Program-made: the position numbers and the translations under genes | Shown here: one piece after another, positions 5,989 through 13,989 of the stretch | Layout of the letters: each line of letters opens with the position of its first letter | How positions within the stretch are numbered: the first letter of the stretch is position 1 | The notes under the pieces: generated by a model | Database searches by the model: none | What the model was told of the DNA's origin: nothing | Seen by the model: the letters and a program-made list of their open reading frames with translations, nothing else | Source of the DNA: Candidatus Gastranaerophilales bacterium | Lineage (GTDB): Bacteria > Cyanobacteriota > Vampirovibrionia > Gastranaerophilales > Gastranaerophilaceae | Length of the DNA stretch: 37,212 bases | Direction: 5' to 3' | Assembly: GCA_944323405.1 (NCBI GenBank) | Contig: CALUSJ010000076.1 | Coordinates: forward strand, 1-37,212

Positions 5989-7917
5989 GTGAGAGCTAAG
6001 ATTTGGCAAGGATTCTCCTTAATGGAGATGATGATTGTGCTATTAATTGTTGCGATAATCGCAGCAGCAAGCGCACCAATGGTAACAAAAAGATTAACAA
6101 GAAATGCAGGTACAGGCGACAGCCCTTGGGTATTTACGGGGCTTCAGGATGATATTGCCTACAACCTTGGAGGTGAAGACAACGCAACCGTAATAATCGG
6201 TGCTAACAGACTGCCTGACTCCCTCGAAGGTATTACAAGGTTATTTATCGACTCAGGCGATAATGCTTCGCATATTGCATTTGGTAACGGCGAAGCTATA
6301 CCTATTCAGTGGACAATGGACCCTGAGGGTCGTATCGGGGTTTCTGACACTCCGAGAATTCCTGATAATTCTGTAGCATTTGGTACAAATCAGGAAATCG
6401 TACAAAACGGGAATTCTATTATTGCAATAGGGAATAACCTTACTGCAAGAGGAAATAATGCAACTATAATAGGTACAAGTGTCGAAGCTAGTGGTGCCAG
6501 TACTGTAATAGGTTCAAATATTCCTAGAGCAGCACGTGATTCAGTATTAATCGGTCGTGATATAGATGTAACTGATGGTGCAGAGTTTATTGCCATAGGT
6601 AATAACATTGACAGTTATCTTAGCCATAATTCTATTGCGATAGGTATTGGTGATAATGATGGCGCCATTGTAGACGGGCCAACTAGAGTAAATGTCAACG
6701 GAGATAATTCCATCGCTATAGGAGCAGTGGATGTTGGTTCAAATTTTGGTGCAGACAATAGTATTGCAATTGGCGGCCCTGCGGATGCTCAGAATAGAAA
6801 TAGAGCTCTAGGAGATAATTGTATCTCAATGGGTGTTGGTACAAAAGCCAGAAGTAATTGGTCAACAGCTATTGGCTATAAAGCTACTGCTGGCGGTGTT
6901 GGTGTAGTTGGGCAGCCTACAGTAGGTACAGCAGCACTTGCAGTTGGTGCAGAAACAAAGGCAGAAGGCAGTAATTCTATGGCAGTCGGAAGGCATGCGA
7001 GTGCTGGCGGTAATTATAGTATTGCGATTGGTAACTATGCAAGTGCAAGTATGGAACGTAGTATTGCGATAGGTTCAAGCAGTGAAAATATGTATTATAA
7101 GAACGCCTCTGCATCAGGAAATTCATCAATTGCTCTAGGGTTTGATTCTACAGCAAATGGAAACTATTCGATTGCGATAGGTTCTGATACTGAAGCTACT
7201 AAGTATAATTCAGTTGCTATTGGCACAGGTGCAAAATCGAAAGAAGAAAACCAAATTGTGTTGGGAATTCCTGATTCAACTGTATATATTCCTGGAAAAT
7301 TGGTTGTTGGTGGAAGTGTTGTGTTAAATAATGATAATTCTTACGCAACAACCAAGGTTCGTGTGCCGAATATTCATAATAAAACAGCGCTTGTTACGCT
7401 ATCTAGTGAAAAAGTAGGGGCTGGTCCTTTTGTAGGATTAACTCCAGCATATGATGGCGGAGGTTTGGCAAATATTTTGGAACAGATAAAAGAACAAGCA
7501 GGAAAGGCTCAACAACAATCAGACCGTCGTTTGAAGAATGTTGGAGATAAGTATACGGCTGGGTTAGCTGAGCTTAAGAAGCTTGATTTCTTCCACTATA
7601 CATTCAAAGATGACAAGGATAAGACTCCTCGAGTCGGTGTAATTGCACAGGATTTAGAGAAAGTATTCCCTGATGCTGTTACAAAAGGCGAAGACGGATA
7701 CTTAAGAATCCGCTGGGAAGATATGTTCTACGCTGTTATGAATGCGGTTAAAGAGCTTGATAATAAGATAACTGAAATTGTTCAGAATATTACAGATATC
7801 AATGCAAAAATAGAGGCTCAAAACAAAACTATTCAGGAACAGCAAAAAACAATCGATGAATTAAAAGCAATTGTTAAAGAACAGCAAAAATCAATTGATA
7901 AGCTGCTTAAAGAATAA
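5989..7917 (+). CDS. Chimeric surface protein: prepilin N-terminus, YadA-like beta-roll, S74 autoprocessing domain
   Basis: 642 aa with a GTG start. Residues 1-35 are a type IV prepilin/pseudopilin signal: basic leader, cleavage site G8/F9, Glu at +5 (E13) and a hydrophobic helix. Residues about 120-420 contain some 17 degenerate repeats of roughly 14 residues with the core SIAIGxxAxA. This is the signature of the left-handed beta-roll of trimeric adhesin heads. Residues about 510-600 are a Peptidase_S74/endosialidase-type chaperone domain. Its SDRRLK motif (S511, K516) is where this family cuts itself, and GVIAQDLEKVFPDAV follows. The end (600-642) is a coiled coil with a repeated KEQQKxI. 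Prediction: a trimeric fibre assembled with its own chaperone and anchored or extruded by pilin machinery. Probably monocistronic, as a terminator follows. Confidence 0.85.
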   Translation: MRAKIWQGFSLMEMMIVLLIVAIIAAASAPMVTKRLTRNAGTGDSPWVFTGLQDDIAYNLGGEDNATVIIGANRLPDSLEGITRLFIDSGDNASHIAFGNGEAIPIQWTMDPEGRIGVSDTPRIPDNSVAFGTNQEIVQNGNSIIAIGNNLTARGNNATIIGTSVEASGASTVIGSNIPRAARDSVLIGRDIDVTDGAEFIAIGNNIDSYLSHNSIAIGIGDNDGAIVDGPTRVNVNGDNSIAIGAVDVGSNFGADNSIAIGGPADAQNRNRALGDNCISMGVGTKARSNWSTAIGYKATAGGVGVVGQPTVGTAALAVGAETKAEGSNSMAVGRHASAGGNYSIAIGNYASASMERSIAIGSSSENMYYKNASASGNSSIALGFDSTANGNYSIAIGSDTEATKYNSVAIGTGAKSKEENQIVLGIPDSTVYIPGKLVVGGSVVLNNDNSYATTKVRVPNIHNKTALVTLSSEKVGAGPFVGLTPAYDGGGLANILEQIKEQAGKAQQQSDRRLKNVGDKYTAGLAELKKLDFFHYTFKDDKDKTPRVGVIAQDLEKVFPDAVTKGEDGYLRIRWEDMFYAVMNAVKELDNKITEIVQNITDINAKIEAQNKTIQEQQKTIDELKAIVKEQQKSIDKLLKE

Positions 7918-7927
7918 ATTATATACT

Positions 7928-7947
7928 CCCGGCCTCTAGAGGCCGGG
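7928..7947. terminator. GC-rich palindrome after the surface-protein gene
   Basis: A perfect 20-bp palindrome (CCCGGCCTCT and its complement) 10 bp after the stop. It lacks a T tract on the plus side, so it may protect the mRNA 3' end or act with the terminator at 7985. Confidence 0.5.
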
Positions 7948-7984
7948 AAATATAAAAGATTAGCCTCTCACGGGCTATTCACAA

Positions 7985-8010
7985 GGACGGGGCACCCGTC
8001 CATTTTTTTT
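7985..8010 (+). terminator. Rho-independent terminator
   Basis: A 7-bp GC-rich stem (GGACGGG 7985-7991 with CCCGTCC 7995-8001), a 3-nt loop and an uninterrupted run of eight T (8003-8010). Confidence 0.9.
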
Positions 8011-8190
8011 GGGGAGGGAATTCACTTTATGTTCCTGCAAAAGAGAAGAGATACATAAAAAGTTTTGATTTCTCAAAAGCTTATTATTTTACCCTTGATA
8101 GAAATCAACTTGTCGGATACCAGAAGTAGGGTTATGAAATTTTTTACAATCCCTTATCTTATAGTTAACAAAATAAGAGAGGTAATCATT

Positions 8191-8751
8191 ATGAAACAAA
8201 TAATCCCCGAAAAAAGTTCCGAAAAAGTTGCAAAATTTCTCAAAAAGAATTCGCTTCACAAACGAGATTTCGCAGAAATGATTGGTGTAACTCTTTCATA
8301 CGTTTATAATCTTATTGACGAAACTGTTCCTTTTTCAACAAGAGGCACTACAATTGAAAGAATTGCAACAGTTATGGATATCTCACCAGAAGAATTTGCC
8401 GAATATAGAATTCCGCAAGAACCCATACTTATTGATGAATCAGTAGAAATAATTAAAGATTACATTAAAGAAAATAAACTAACAATAGTATCTTTTCTAA
8501 AAGCTTTTCCTCGTAAAAAACGTATTGATATAGTTGATATTTTGCGTGGAGCCCTGCCTGTTCCAATAGATTACAAAGAGCTTAAACTAATCGGTAAAAC
8601 CCTTAATATGCCGGATGATGAAATTTATATGATGTGGGAAAACCGTGTAAAACAAGTTCTTGAATCAGCCGGAATGAACATATATTCAAACTCTGCACTA
8701 ATAAACTCTATGTTTGATTGTGCAAAAAAATTCATTAATAACAGCAAGTAA
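8191..8751 (+). CDS. XRE-type helix-turn-helix protein
   Basis: 186 aa from the ATG at 8191, chosen because AGAGAGGT lies 8 nt upstream. An in-frame TTG at 8065 has no such site. Residues about 20-70 (KRDFAEMIGVTLSYVYNLIDE, then IERIATVMDISPEEFAEYR) form a Cro/C1-type HTH. The second half (about 100-150, VSFLKAFPRKKRIDIVDILRG, then LKLIGKTLNMPDDEIYMMWE) has the same helical rhythm and ends in a similar phrase, so the protein may hold two tandem XRE-like domains. Cytoplasmic DNA-binding regulator with unknown target. The pilin-like gene at 8808 is convergent. Confidence 0.75.
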   Translation: MKQIIPEKSSEKVAKFLKKNSLHKRDFAEMIGVTLSYVYNLIDETVPFSTRGTTIERIATVMDISPEEFAEYRIPQEPILIDESVEIIKDYIKENKLTIVSFLKAFPRKKRIDIVDILRGALPVPIDYKELKLIGKTLNMPDDEIYMMWENRVKQVLESAGMNIYSNSALINSMFDCAKKFINNSK

Positions 8752-8752
8752 A

Positions 8753-8791
8753 ATATAACAAAAAAAAAGAGGATGACATAAAGTCATCCTC
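8753..8791 (-). terminator. Terminator of the pilin-like gene (leftward)
   Basis: A 9-bp perfect stem (GAGGATGAC 8769-8777 with 8783-8791), loop of 5 nt, followed on the minus strand by a run of at least eight T. It lies 17 bp beyond the pilin-like gene's stop codon. Confidence 0.85.
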
Positions 8792-8807
8792 AAATTCGTT
8801 AATAAAT

Positions 8808-9614
8808 TTAGTTTATATCCAAACCGTTAGCACTCCAGCCGTTGTCTGCAATTTTCCCCGTGCAAGCAAAATTCTCATCCAAACTTTCTGAACTTGAACT
8901 GCAAATATCGCTGTATTGTTTTATGTATTTGCTGCCGTTTTGGTCTATATACTTATGTATCATTGAACCAGCCGGAATTAATGTGCCTGTTTTATCAAGC
9001 AAAAAAGCAAAAACATCTTTACCTGCTTTATTTTTTGCCTTATCACCATCAATGTCAACAAGAACTTCTGCTACAATTCCTTTATATGCCCCTTTACCAG
9101 CTAGAGCTTCGTTTTCAGCCGGCAGAACTATCATAACTTCTCCATTTTTTAGTTTCCAAACTGTTGCCATTCCTGAGTTAAGCCGTTCCTCTAACAATCT
9201 TGTATACTCTAACACAGTATAATTATTAGGATTATCCTTCTTGCCTAATATCATATCCATCATTTCTTGCAATTCTGCTAAATACTCACCATCAGACTTA
9301 ACCTCATAATCTTGAAGACCAGCTCCATTAGAAAATACATAATTTTTCCCAGAATACGGTATCATTGTCATATGCTGGGCTAACATAATTATATCAGCAG
9401 AAATTTTATCCCCTGTTCTATATACACTCGTACCTTCCTCATGCATCATTGATTCTGTTGCTATTTCAAAAGTATTAACAAACTTAGCAAGTGCCGGCCC
9501 AACCTTTGCAAACCCAGTATTTTTAACCAATGCCGGTGCTGTTAAAGCTGCAACAATTCCAATAATTGACAAAGTAATTAAAACCTCTGCCAAAGTAAAC
9601 CCTCTTTTTTTCAT
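8808..9614 (-). CDS. Type IV pilin-like (pseudopilin-type) protein
   Basis: 268 aa. The N-terminus is a textbook prepilin signal: MKKRG with cleavage between G5 and F6, Glu at +5 (E10) and a 20-residue hydrophobic helix. The rest is a large, polar, probably globular head with few cysteines (C238 and C251 near the end). It is longer than typical major pilins. Proteins of this type are abundant in Gastranaerophilales, usually annotated as prepilin-type proteins of unknown function. They would be processed by a prepilin peptidase and assembled by type IV pilus or type II secretion machinery encoded elsewhere. Good SD (AGGAGAT) and promoter (9677-9705), single gene, terminator at 8753. Confidence 0.85.
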   Translation of the reverse strand: MKKRGFTLAEVLITLSIIGIVAALTAPALVKNTGFAKVGPALAKFVNTFEIATESMMHEEGTSVYRTGDKISADIIMLAQHMTMIPYSGKNYVFSNGAGLQDYEVKSDGEYLAELQEMMDMILGKKDNPNNYTVLEYTRLLEERLNSGMATVWKLKNGEVMIVLPAENEALAGKGAYKGIVAEVLVDIDGDKAKNKAGKDVFAFLLDKTGTLIPAGSMIHKYIDQNGSKYIKQYSDICSSSSESLDENFACTGKIADNGWSANGLDIN

Positions 9615-9676
9615 ACAATAAATCTCCTATTGTTAAAATGTACCAAAAGATATTTAAAATAATTAATCTGTATTTA

Positions 9677-9705
9677 ATTATACTTAAATAAAACTTAATT
9701 TTCAA
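9677..9705 (-). promoter_or_regulatory. Promoter of the pilin-like gene
   Basis: On the minus strand TTGAAA (9705-9700), 17-nt spacer and TATAAT (9682-9677). It gives a leader of about 55 nt. Confidence 0.65.
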
Positions 9706-9772
9706 CCAGTTTATTAAATGTAATTTACTTCAACTTCGTTTATCATCAAGTAACATATTAATGAGGTGAAGA

Positions 9773-10087
9773 ATGAATAAGAAAATCTTATTGGGACGAC
9801 GACTGCGGGAATTAAGAAAGCGAAAAGGTATTAATCAAGAACAGCTAGCAGAACTGGTTTCAGTTGAGCCAGCAACTATTAGCAATATAGAGAATGGGAA
9901 AAACTATCCATCAATGACTAATTTAGAAAGTATATTAAAAGTTTTGAATTGTAGTTTTCTTGATGCATTTGATTTTGAACATACAAATACTAATGAGAAT
10001 CTGATAGAAGAAATAAACTTAGCATTAAAAAATAACCCTTCTAAAATCTCTGATTTTTATAAAATAATAAAAGCGTTGATAAAATAG
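9773..10087 (+). CDS. Small XRE-family transcriptional regulator
   Basis: 104 aa with a complete Cro/C1-type HTH in residues 5-60: GRRLRELRKRKGINQEQLAE, then VEPATISNIENGKNYPSMTNL and the hydrophobic LESILKVLNCS. The C-terminal 40 residues are helical and probably form the dimer contact. A strong GAGGTG Shine-Dalgarno lies 6 nt before the ATG. It is divergent from the pilin-like gene (158-bp gap), so it might regulate that gene or itself. The resemblance to a phage repressor is only at family level; no other phage gene is nearby. Confidence 0.85.
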   Translation: MNKKILLGRRLRELRKRKGINQEQLAELVSVEPATISNIENGKNYPSMTNLESILKVLNCSFLDAFDFEHTNTNENLIEEINLALKNNPSKISDFYKIIKALIK

Positions 10088-10136
10088 ATATACACTCCCG
10101 ATTTGTGATAGAATTTATTTATAGCCTAAAGACCAA

Positions 10137-10224
10137 GGAGAAGTGTCCGAGCGGTTTAAGGTGCAAATCTCGAAAATTTGTGGGGGCCTAAAGCCCCCCG
10201 CGGGTTCGAATCCCGCCTTCTCCG
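10137..10224 (+). tRNA. tRNA-Ser (anticodon CGA)
   Basis: 88-nt class II tRNA. Acceptor GGAGAAG/CTTCTCC with discriminator G, anticodon arm CAAAT-CTCGAAA-ATTTG (anticodon CGA, codon UCG), a variable arm with a GGGGGC/GCCCCC-like stem, and a T-arm with GGTTCGAATCC. CCA is not encoded. Confidence 0.95.
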
Positions 10225-10240
10225 AATTTTCTGTATATTA

Positions 10241-10278
10241 ATAAAGCTGCTCTTAATAGAGCAGCTTTATATATTTTA
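10241..10278 (+). terminator. Terminator of tRNA-Ser, possibly bidirectional
   Basis: A 12-bp perfect stem (10241-10252 with 10259-10270, arms ATAAAGCTGCTC) with a 6-nt loop and an AT/T-rich tail. It lies 16 bp after the tRNA and 21 bp beyond the stop of the leftward gene at 10291, so it may serve both. Confidence 0.75.
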
Positions 10279-10290
10279 TCCAATTTTTTA

Positions 10291-10713
10291 TTAACATTCT
10301 TTTATAAGTTGGTTTATTGCAACCATTATTTTTTTAAATCTTGATTGAGGTTCTACCTTATCTGATGTTACAGCGCCTTCACTTGCTAATGAAATTCTTT
10401 TTTCCAATGTTTTGGGGTACATTTGCTGCAAAGCAAGCTTGAAAGTTCTAGCTTCACGCTGCAGTTTAGAATCTTTATTAATTTCTTGTTCTATAAGCTT
10501 TGGCAGTTTTTCAAATCTATCAGCAGCTTCTTTTGTTAATTGGTTTTTGTTTGCCGCAACTTTATTATATTCGGTAAAATACGATACTAATGCCGGCCCT
10601 TGAAGCCATTTGGAATTCGCAGCTCTTAAAAACTTACCAATATTAGCAGCTTTATCCGTAGAATTACAGGTTACACTCGAAATCATTGCTTTTGCGTTAA
10701 TACTTAGTGACAT
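10291..10713 (-). CDS. Hypothetical helical protein
   Basis: 140 aa, family not recognised. No signal peptide or transmembrane segment. The protein is basic and mainly helical, with a Q/K/R/E-rich centre (ADRFEKLPKLIEQEI, KLQREARTFKLALQQMYP) and two cysteines (C16 and the last residue). A good SD (AAAGGAATATAATT before ATG, minus strand) supports expression. It lies 56 bp downstream of the 10770 gene on the same strand and may be transcribed with it. Confidence 0.5.
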   Translation of the reverse strand: MSLSINAKAMISSVTCNSTDKAANIGKFLRAANSKWLQGPALVSYFTEYNKVAANKNQLTKEAADRFEKLPKLIEQEINKDSKLQREARTFKLALQQMYPKTLEKRISLASEGAVTSDKVEPQSRFKKIMVAINQLIKEC

Positions 10714-10769
10714 AATTATATTCCTTTCTTTATTCTTTATAAAACCCGTAAAAAATATTTTTGCTAGTT

Positions 10770-11918
10770 CTATAAATCAAAAGGAGAGTCTTCTTTGTAA
10801 TAATTTTTTTTCTTCTTCCTCATTTTATCATTACGTTTTTTTATATCCTTAGATACATTCTTGTAAGCATTATCCAGAGAGATTTTAGCAATTGGTTTAT
10901 TAGAGGCCCTGTCGTTTACTATCAGCCAGAAAGACTGCTTAACATTATTTACAGCAAAAGATATCTTTCCTGCATATCTATCCCCCGGTTTGAATTGAGA
11001 AAAAAGAAGCTTTGTATCCCCAAATATTGAAGGATTAAAAACTGCATTATAATCATTAACAAGTGCTAAATCCATGCCGGAAAAAGCTTTCTTAGACATA
11101 TTTGATATAGAAAGCGATAATGTTATTGTGTTAACTTCACCAAAGGGATCTTTTTCGTATAAAATATTTGCAATCCTGATATCAAGCCCGGGGAAGTTTA
11201 TTTCATGCTGTTTTAAAGCTTCATCCTTATAAACAGGCAGTTCTACATCAGATAAAATCCTAACTTTTATTTCATCACCCGGCGCAATCAGAACATTCTT
11301 CCCTTTTCTATATAATGACATCCCAAGCCCTATAGTTCCGCCTAAAGCAGCACCTCCTGCCAGAGTATAACCTTGAGATGCAATTGCCGCCTCTATCCCC
11401 AAAGCTTGTAAGGCAAATAATCCGCCCGCGACACCGCCAACAGCTGTATACCCAATATCCGTCGCTACTATTTTTGTTGCGGCTTTGAGAGGATGCAGCT
11501 TTGTTGACATCTTCCCCTCTATTGGAATCTCTCTGCCATCAGGGGTTACTAAATAATCAAAACTCAAGTCCAAATAACCATCACGGCCTAAACGCTTAGC
11601 TTCACTCGTTTGGATAATTGTCCCGTGTGCAACAGTTCCCTTTGGTATAATTACACCCTTGTCACCTATTACATCACTTGTAACCTCTGCAAAAAATTCA
11701 TCGCCTTCCAATGAAAAAGAACCATCCAATACTTGTGAAACAGTCATTTCTATAACATCACGTTTTTCTAATGTTTCTGTTTTGCCGGTATAAAGCTCTT
11801 TTTCCGGCTGTGTATATTCATCATCATATTCCGCATGCCCTTGAAACGGAGTTTCGGCAATTGCGGTATTCATTAATAGAATACTTGCAGCTAGTATTGT
11901 TGCTAACCTCTTCCTCAT
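10770..11918 (-). CDS. Secreted protein with a TrbI/VirB10-like segment and glycine-rich hydrophobic stretch
   Basis: 382 aa with a signal peptide (cleavage probably after AIA at 19-21). Residues about 58-140 (FFAEVTSDVIGDKGVIIPKG, then VAHGTI, LDLSFDYLVTPDGREIPIEG) resemble the 'G-V-I-P-K-G-T-x-x-x-G' beta segment found in TrbI/VirB10 C-domains and related periplasmic proteins. Residues 155-203 are Gly/Ala-rich and hydrophobic, like a glycine zipper or membrane hairpin. The C-terminal third is beta-rich and ends in a very basic tail (KKRNDKMRKKKK). No other conjugation gene is present, so an envelope role is more likely than DNA transfer. There is no SD; a TATAAT sits 6 nt before the ATG. 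Confidence 0.6.
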   Translation of the reverse strand: MRKRLATILAASILLMNTAIAETPFQGHAEYDDEYTQPEKELYTGKTETLEKRDVIEMTVSQVLDGSFSLEGDEFFAEVTSDVIGDKGVIIPKGTVAHGTIIQTSEAKRLGRDGYLDLSFDYLVTPDGREIPIEGKMSTKLHPLKAATKIVATDIGYTAVGGVAGGLFALQALGIEAAIASQGYTLAGGAALGGTIGLGMSLYRKGKNVLIAPGDEIKVRILSDVELPVYKDEALKQHEINFPGLDIRIANILYEKDPFGEVNTITLSLSISNMSKKAFSGMDLALVNDYNAVFNPSIFGDTKLLFSQFKPGDRYAGKISFAVNNVKQSFWLIVNDRASNKPIAKISLDNAYKNVSKDIKKRNDKMRKKKKNYYKEDSPFDL

Positions 11919-11924
11919 AGTTAA

Positions 11925-11952
11925 ATTATACTATCTTTTTGAATAAAAACAA
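11925..11952 (-). promoter_or_regulatory. Promoter giving a leaderless start for the 10770 gene
   Basis: Minus strand TTGTTT (11952-11947), 16-nt spacer and TATAAT (11930-11925), which ends 6 nt before the ATG at 11918. The predicted +1 is the start codon itself. Confidence 0.5.
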
Positions 11953-11988
11953 ATTATTATTTTTTTAATCGTTTTAATACCGCCAAAA

Positions 11989-13221
11989 CTAACTCAAATA
12001 ATTAAGAAGAGATTTTTCATCCGCACTTAAGCCTTCTATACATTCTTTTGTCCGAAACTCCGTTCTAATTTCTTCATTACCTTTATTGAAAGCTCGACGT
12101 GCATATTCCGAAAGGTTAGAAACAGTTTCTTGATATTTTTTGTCGATTTTTTTACTAGTATAGACAAGCGGATTTTCTGAATGAATATATTCATGCAAAT
12201 ATACATGAAGCGGATTGTTTGTAGAATAGCTGCTAATTAACTGGTTTTGCATATGGCATCCGTATAGGTCTTTTATTTCTTTCGAGACATTAGAATTTCC
12301 AATAAATTTTTTGATATCAGCGGATGACTGATTTGAATTTATCATTACCATTCTTAGGCCCTTAGAACACATTGTATTAAGTCCTTTTTCCGAAGCTTGC
12401 AAGTATGGTGTCACAATGACTATATCGGGAAGTGGTATATTATTTTTTAGCGCAACTTCCGTTGTATGCAATATGTTTTCCGCATCTCTTATATTTCCCA
12501 GATTTACATAGTGCATCCCATATTTTTCTCGTAAAACATCTTCTATATGCCTGACTCTAGAATCTTCTGATTGCTTAAGCAAGATTTTTTGCAGATTCAA
12601 TTTCATATCAGCAATTTTTTGAGCAGCTTGTGTGTTTTTTTGCATTACTCTAAAATCTTTGAAAAATAAAGCCGGCACTTTTATGCGTGATTGTAATGCA
12701 AGCCTTCCCATCATTGTTTGGTAACTATTATCTATATTGAAAGATAAGTCGTCTATTACTTGCATCAAGTCATCTGGTGTATTTGCTTTGGTTATATGCA
12801 GCTGTAAATTCTTATTCTTAGGAAATTCTTTTTGTATAAATTCTGCAAGTTTATTCTTTTTTGTACCAAAGTTTTCTGACAAAAGATCCAGTCTCATTTT
12901 CTGAAAACTTTTTGCCATATAATCGTGTGAATTAATGATTACATCAAAAAAATCTTCTTGTTTAGTTGTTTTACTCAAGCTTTCTGCATAAGACGCAAGC
13001 CCAGAGCGGGTGACACTTCTTACTGTCATATTGGGATTTACGAGTTCTTTCTGCAAAGCCCTAAGATTCCCGGTTTTAGAAGCCTCTCCCAGCAAATCCA
13101 TAAAACCCAATGGGTTGTTCTTTAAAAGTTTTTTGTTTTTCTTCATTAACCCTAATGCCATTTCTTGACCTGCCGGTGTAAACTGGCGTATTGAGTTTAA
13201 TATAAAAGCCGCTTTCCCCAT
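11989..13221 (-). CDS. Putative zincin metalloprotease-domain protein of unknown function
   Basis: 410 aa, no signal peptide, helical over most of its length. The C-terminal third contains HEYIH (H343, E344, H347) in a hydrophobic context (LHVYLHEYIHSENPLVY), which fits the HExxH zinc site of zincins. The third ligand could be one of the acidic residues in NEEIRTEFRTKE (382-393), about 40 residues downstream. The segment before it (260-335) has alternating beta/alpha character (PDIVIVTPYLQ, LRMVMINSNQ). The long helical N-terminus with a C-terminal enzyme-like domain recalls secreted effectors or toxins, but I recognise no secretion signal. An SD (CAAGGGATAATT) supports the ATG. Unrelated to its neighbours. 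Confidence 0.6.
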   Translation of the reverse strand: MGKAAFILNSIRQFTPAGQEMALGLMKKNKKLLKNNPLGFMDLLGEASKTGNLRALQKELVNPNMTVRSVTRSGLASYAESLSKTTKQEDFFDVIINSHDYMAKSFQKMRLDLLSENFGTKKNKLAEFIQKEFPKNKNLQLHITKANTPDDLMQVIDDLSFNIDNSYQTMMGRLALQSRIKVPALFFKDFRVMQKNTQAAQKIADMKLNLQKILLKQSEDSRVRHIEDVLREKYGMHYVNLGNIRDAENILHTTEVALKNNIPLPDIVIVTPYLQASEKGLNTMCSKGLRMVMINSNQSSADIKKFIGNSNVSKEIKDLYGCHMQNQLISSYSTNNPLHVYLHEYIHSENPLVYTSKKIDKKYQETVSNLSEYARRAFNKGNEEIRTEFRTKECIEGLSADEKSLLNYLS

Positions 13222-13342
13222 AATTATCCCTTGCTTTATCTTACCATATATATTAAAAAAGTCTTTTTATTAAGAAAAATTGCGCTTTTATAAAGAATTA
13301 TTAAGCAAGTATAGGTGGTAAGATGCGGCTAAGCGACTGGTG

Positions 13343-13366
13343 AAGGGGTAAAGGGGTAAAGGGGTG
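13343..13366. repeat. Octamer tandem repeat (AAGGGGTA x3)
   Basis: Three head-to-tail copies (13343-13350, 13351-13358, 13359-13366; the last has G for the final A). It lies at the left edge of the gene-free repeat cluster. Confidence 0.85.
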
Positions 13367-13379
13367 ACTAGTAAAGTAG

Positions 13380-13475
13380 GGTGGGCAAAGCTACATTAAA
13401 TTGCAAATAATTGCTTTTGATTTTGCATAGCGTGCCCACCAATTATTTTTTTTGATTTAAGTTTTTGGTGGGCAC
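13380..13475. repeat. GGTGGGCA/TGCCCACC extragenic palindrome cluster
   Basis: GGTGGGCA (13380-13387), its inverse TGCCCACC (13433-13440) and GGTGGGCAC again (13467-13475). The middle arm can pair with either neighbour, and a run of T lies between the second and third, so alternative hairpins are possible. Similar GGGTGGGCA...TGCCCACC units are known as dispersed intergenic repeats in many genomes, including cyanobacteria. Confidence 0.65.
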
Positions 13476-13488
13476 TAGTTTTATTAAC

Positions 13489-13659
13489 AACCATGTCATT
13501 CTGAAAGTGCAGAAAATTAAATGATTTAAGACGGTTAATTTTTCGCACTGTTCAGAATCTTACCAATCAGGTATTATCTTTTTGGTTTTAGTAAGATCCT
13601 GAACAGATTGAAAAACTACGCTGGCGCTTGTTTTTCTAATCTTTCAGGATGACAGGGTT
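13489..13659. repeat. Nested long palindromic extragenic repeat
   Basis: The outer arms 13489-13507 and 13641-13659 are inverted copies (17 of 19 match; core TGTCATTCTGAAAG). The inner arms 13550-13563 and 13591-13604 are inverted copies (13 of 14; GTTCAGAATCTTAC). The whole 171 bp could form a two-part cruciform or RNA hairpin. The TGTCATTCTGA...GAATCTTAC wording matches a widespread class of palindromic intergenic repeats. No coding potential is visible. Confidence 0.7.
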
Positions 13660-13764
13660 ATTAATGGCAGGGAAGTTTAGAAAAAGTTAACGAATTTTTT
13701 TTATTTTGAACATTGTTTTATTAAAGTATTCAAGAAACCCTTACGGGAAGTCCACCCACCCCAG

Positions 13765-13784
13765 CCCTCCCTATTTAGGGAGGG
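13765..13784. repeat. CCCTCCCTA/TAGGGAGGG hairpin
   Basis: A 9-bp perfect stem with a TT loop and no T tract on either side. It is a dispersed-type extragenic palindrome rather than a terminator. Confidence 0.65.
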
Positions 13785-13840
13785 AGCCTGCGTACACTTT
13801 GTTTGCACAATCACTTATTTACTTAATAACTCAATAACCT

Positions 13841-13868
13841 ATTCACTATTCACTATTCACTAGTCACT
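13841..13868. repeat. Heptamer tandem repeat (ATTCACT x3 + 1)
   Basis: ATTCACT occurs three times in a row (13841-13861) followed by AGTCACT. Short tandem heptamers are a known feature of cyanobacterial intergenic DNA (STRR sequences). The link to this genome is inference. Confidence 0.8.
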
Positions 13869-13989
13869 CCCCCCTTTGTAACAAAATATGAACAAATGTT
13901 AATTTTTAGAAAAATCTTTACAATTAGCTCGAATTCAGTAATAAAAAGGTTATTGCACATTTTCTAAATTTTGACTGTTCAAAAAGCCC

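Larger units (their letters stand above)
13358..13877. repeat. Imperfect inverted repeats bounding the gene-free region
   Basis: The left arm AAAGGGGTGACTAGT (13358-13372) reappears inverted at 13859-13877 as ACTAGTCAC-TC-CCCCCTTT, differing by about 4 inserted bases. The arms enclose about 490 bp without a gene. They may mark the ends of a small non-coding element, or be remnants of dispersed repeats. Confidence 0.45.

Noticed and set aside
6390-7250. Periodic DNA repeats in the large surface-protein gene, considered as a CRISPR-like or tandem array.
   Set aside because: The repeats are degenerate at DNA level and match the protein repeat SIAIG; there are no uniform repeats with unique spacers.
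8842-9222. Long plus-strand frame opposite the pilin-like gene.
   Set aside because: It is the shadow of a well-supported gene on the other strand and has no SD or recognisable protein features.
9773-10087. Phage-type repressor as a sign of a prophage.
   Set aside because: XRE regulators are common outside phages and no structural, lysis or integrase gene is nearby.
10770-11918. Possible conjugation (VirB10/TrbI) gene marking an integrated conjugative element.
   Set aside because: Only a short segment resembles TrbI, and no relaxase, coupling protein or other transfer gene is present.
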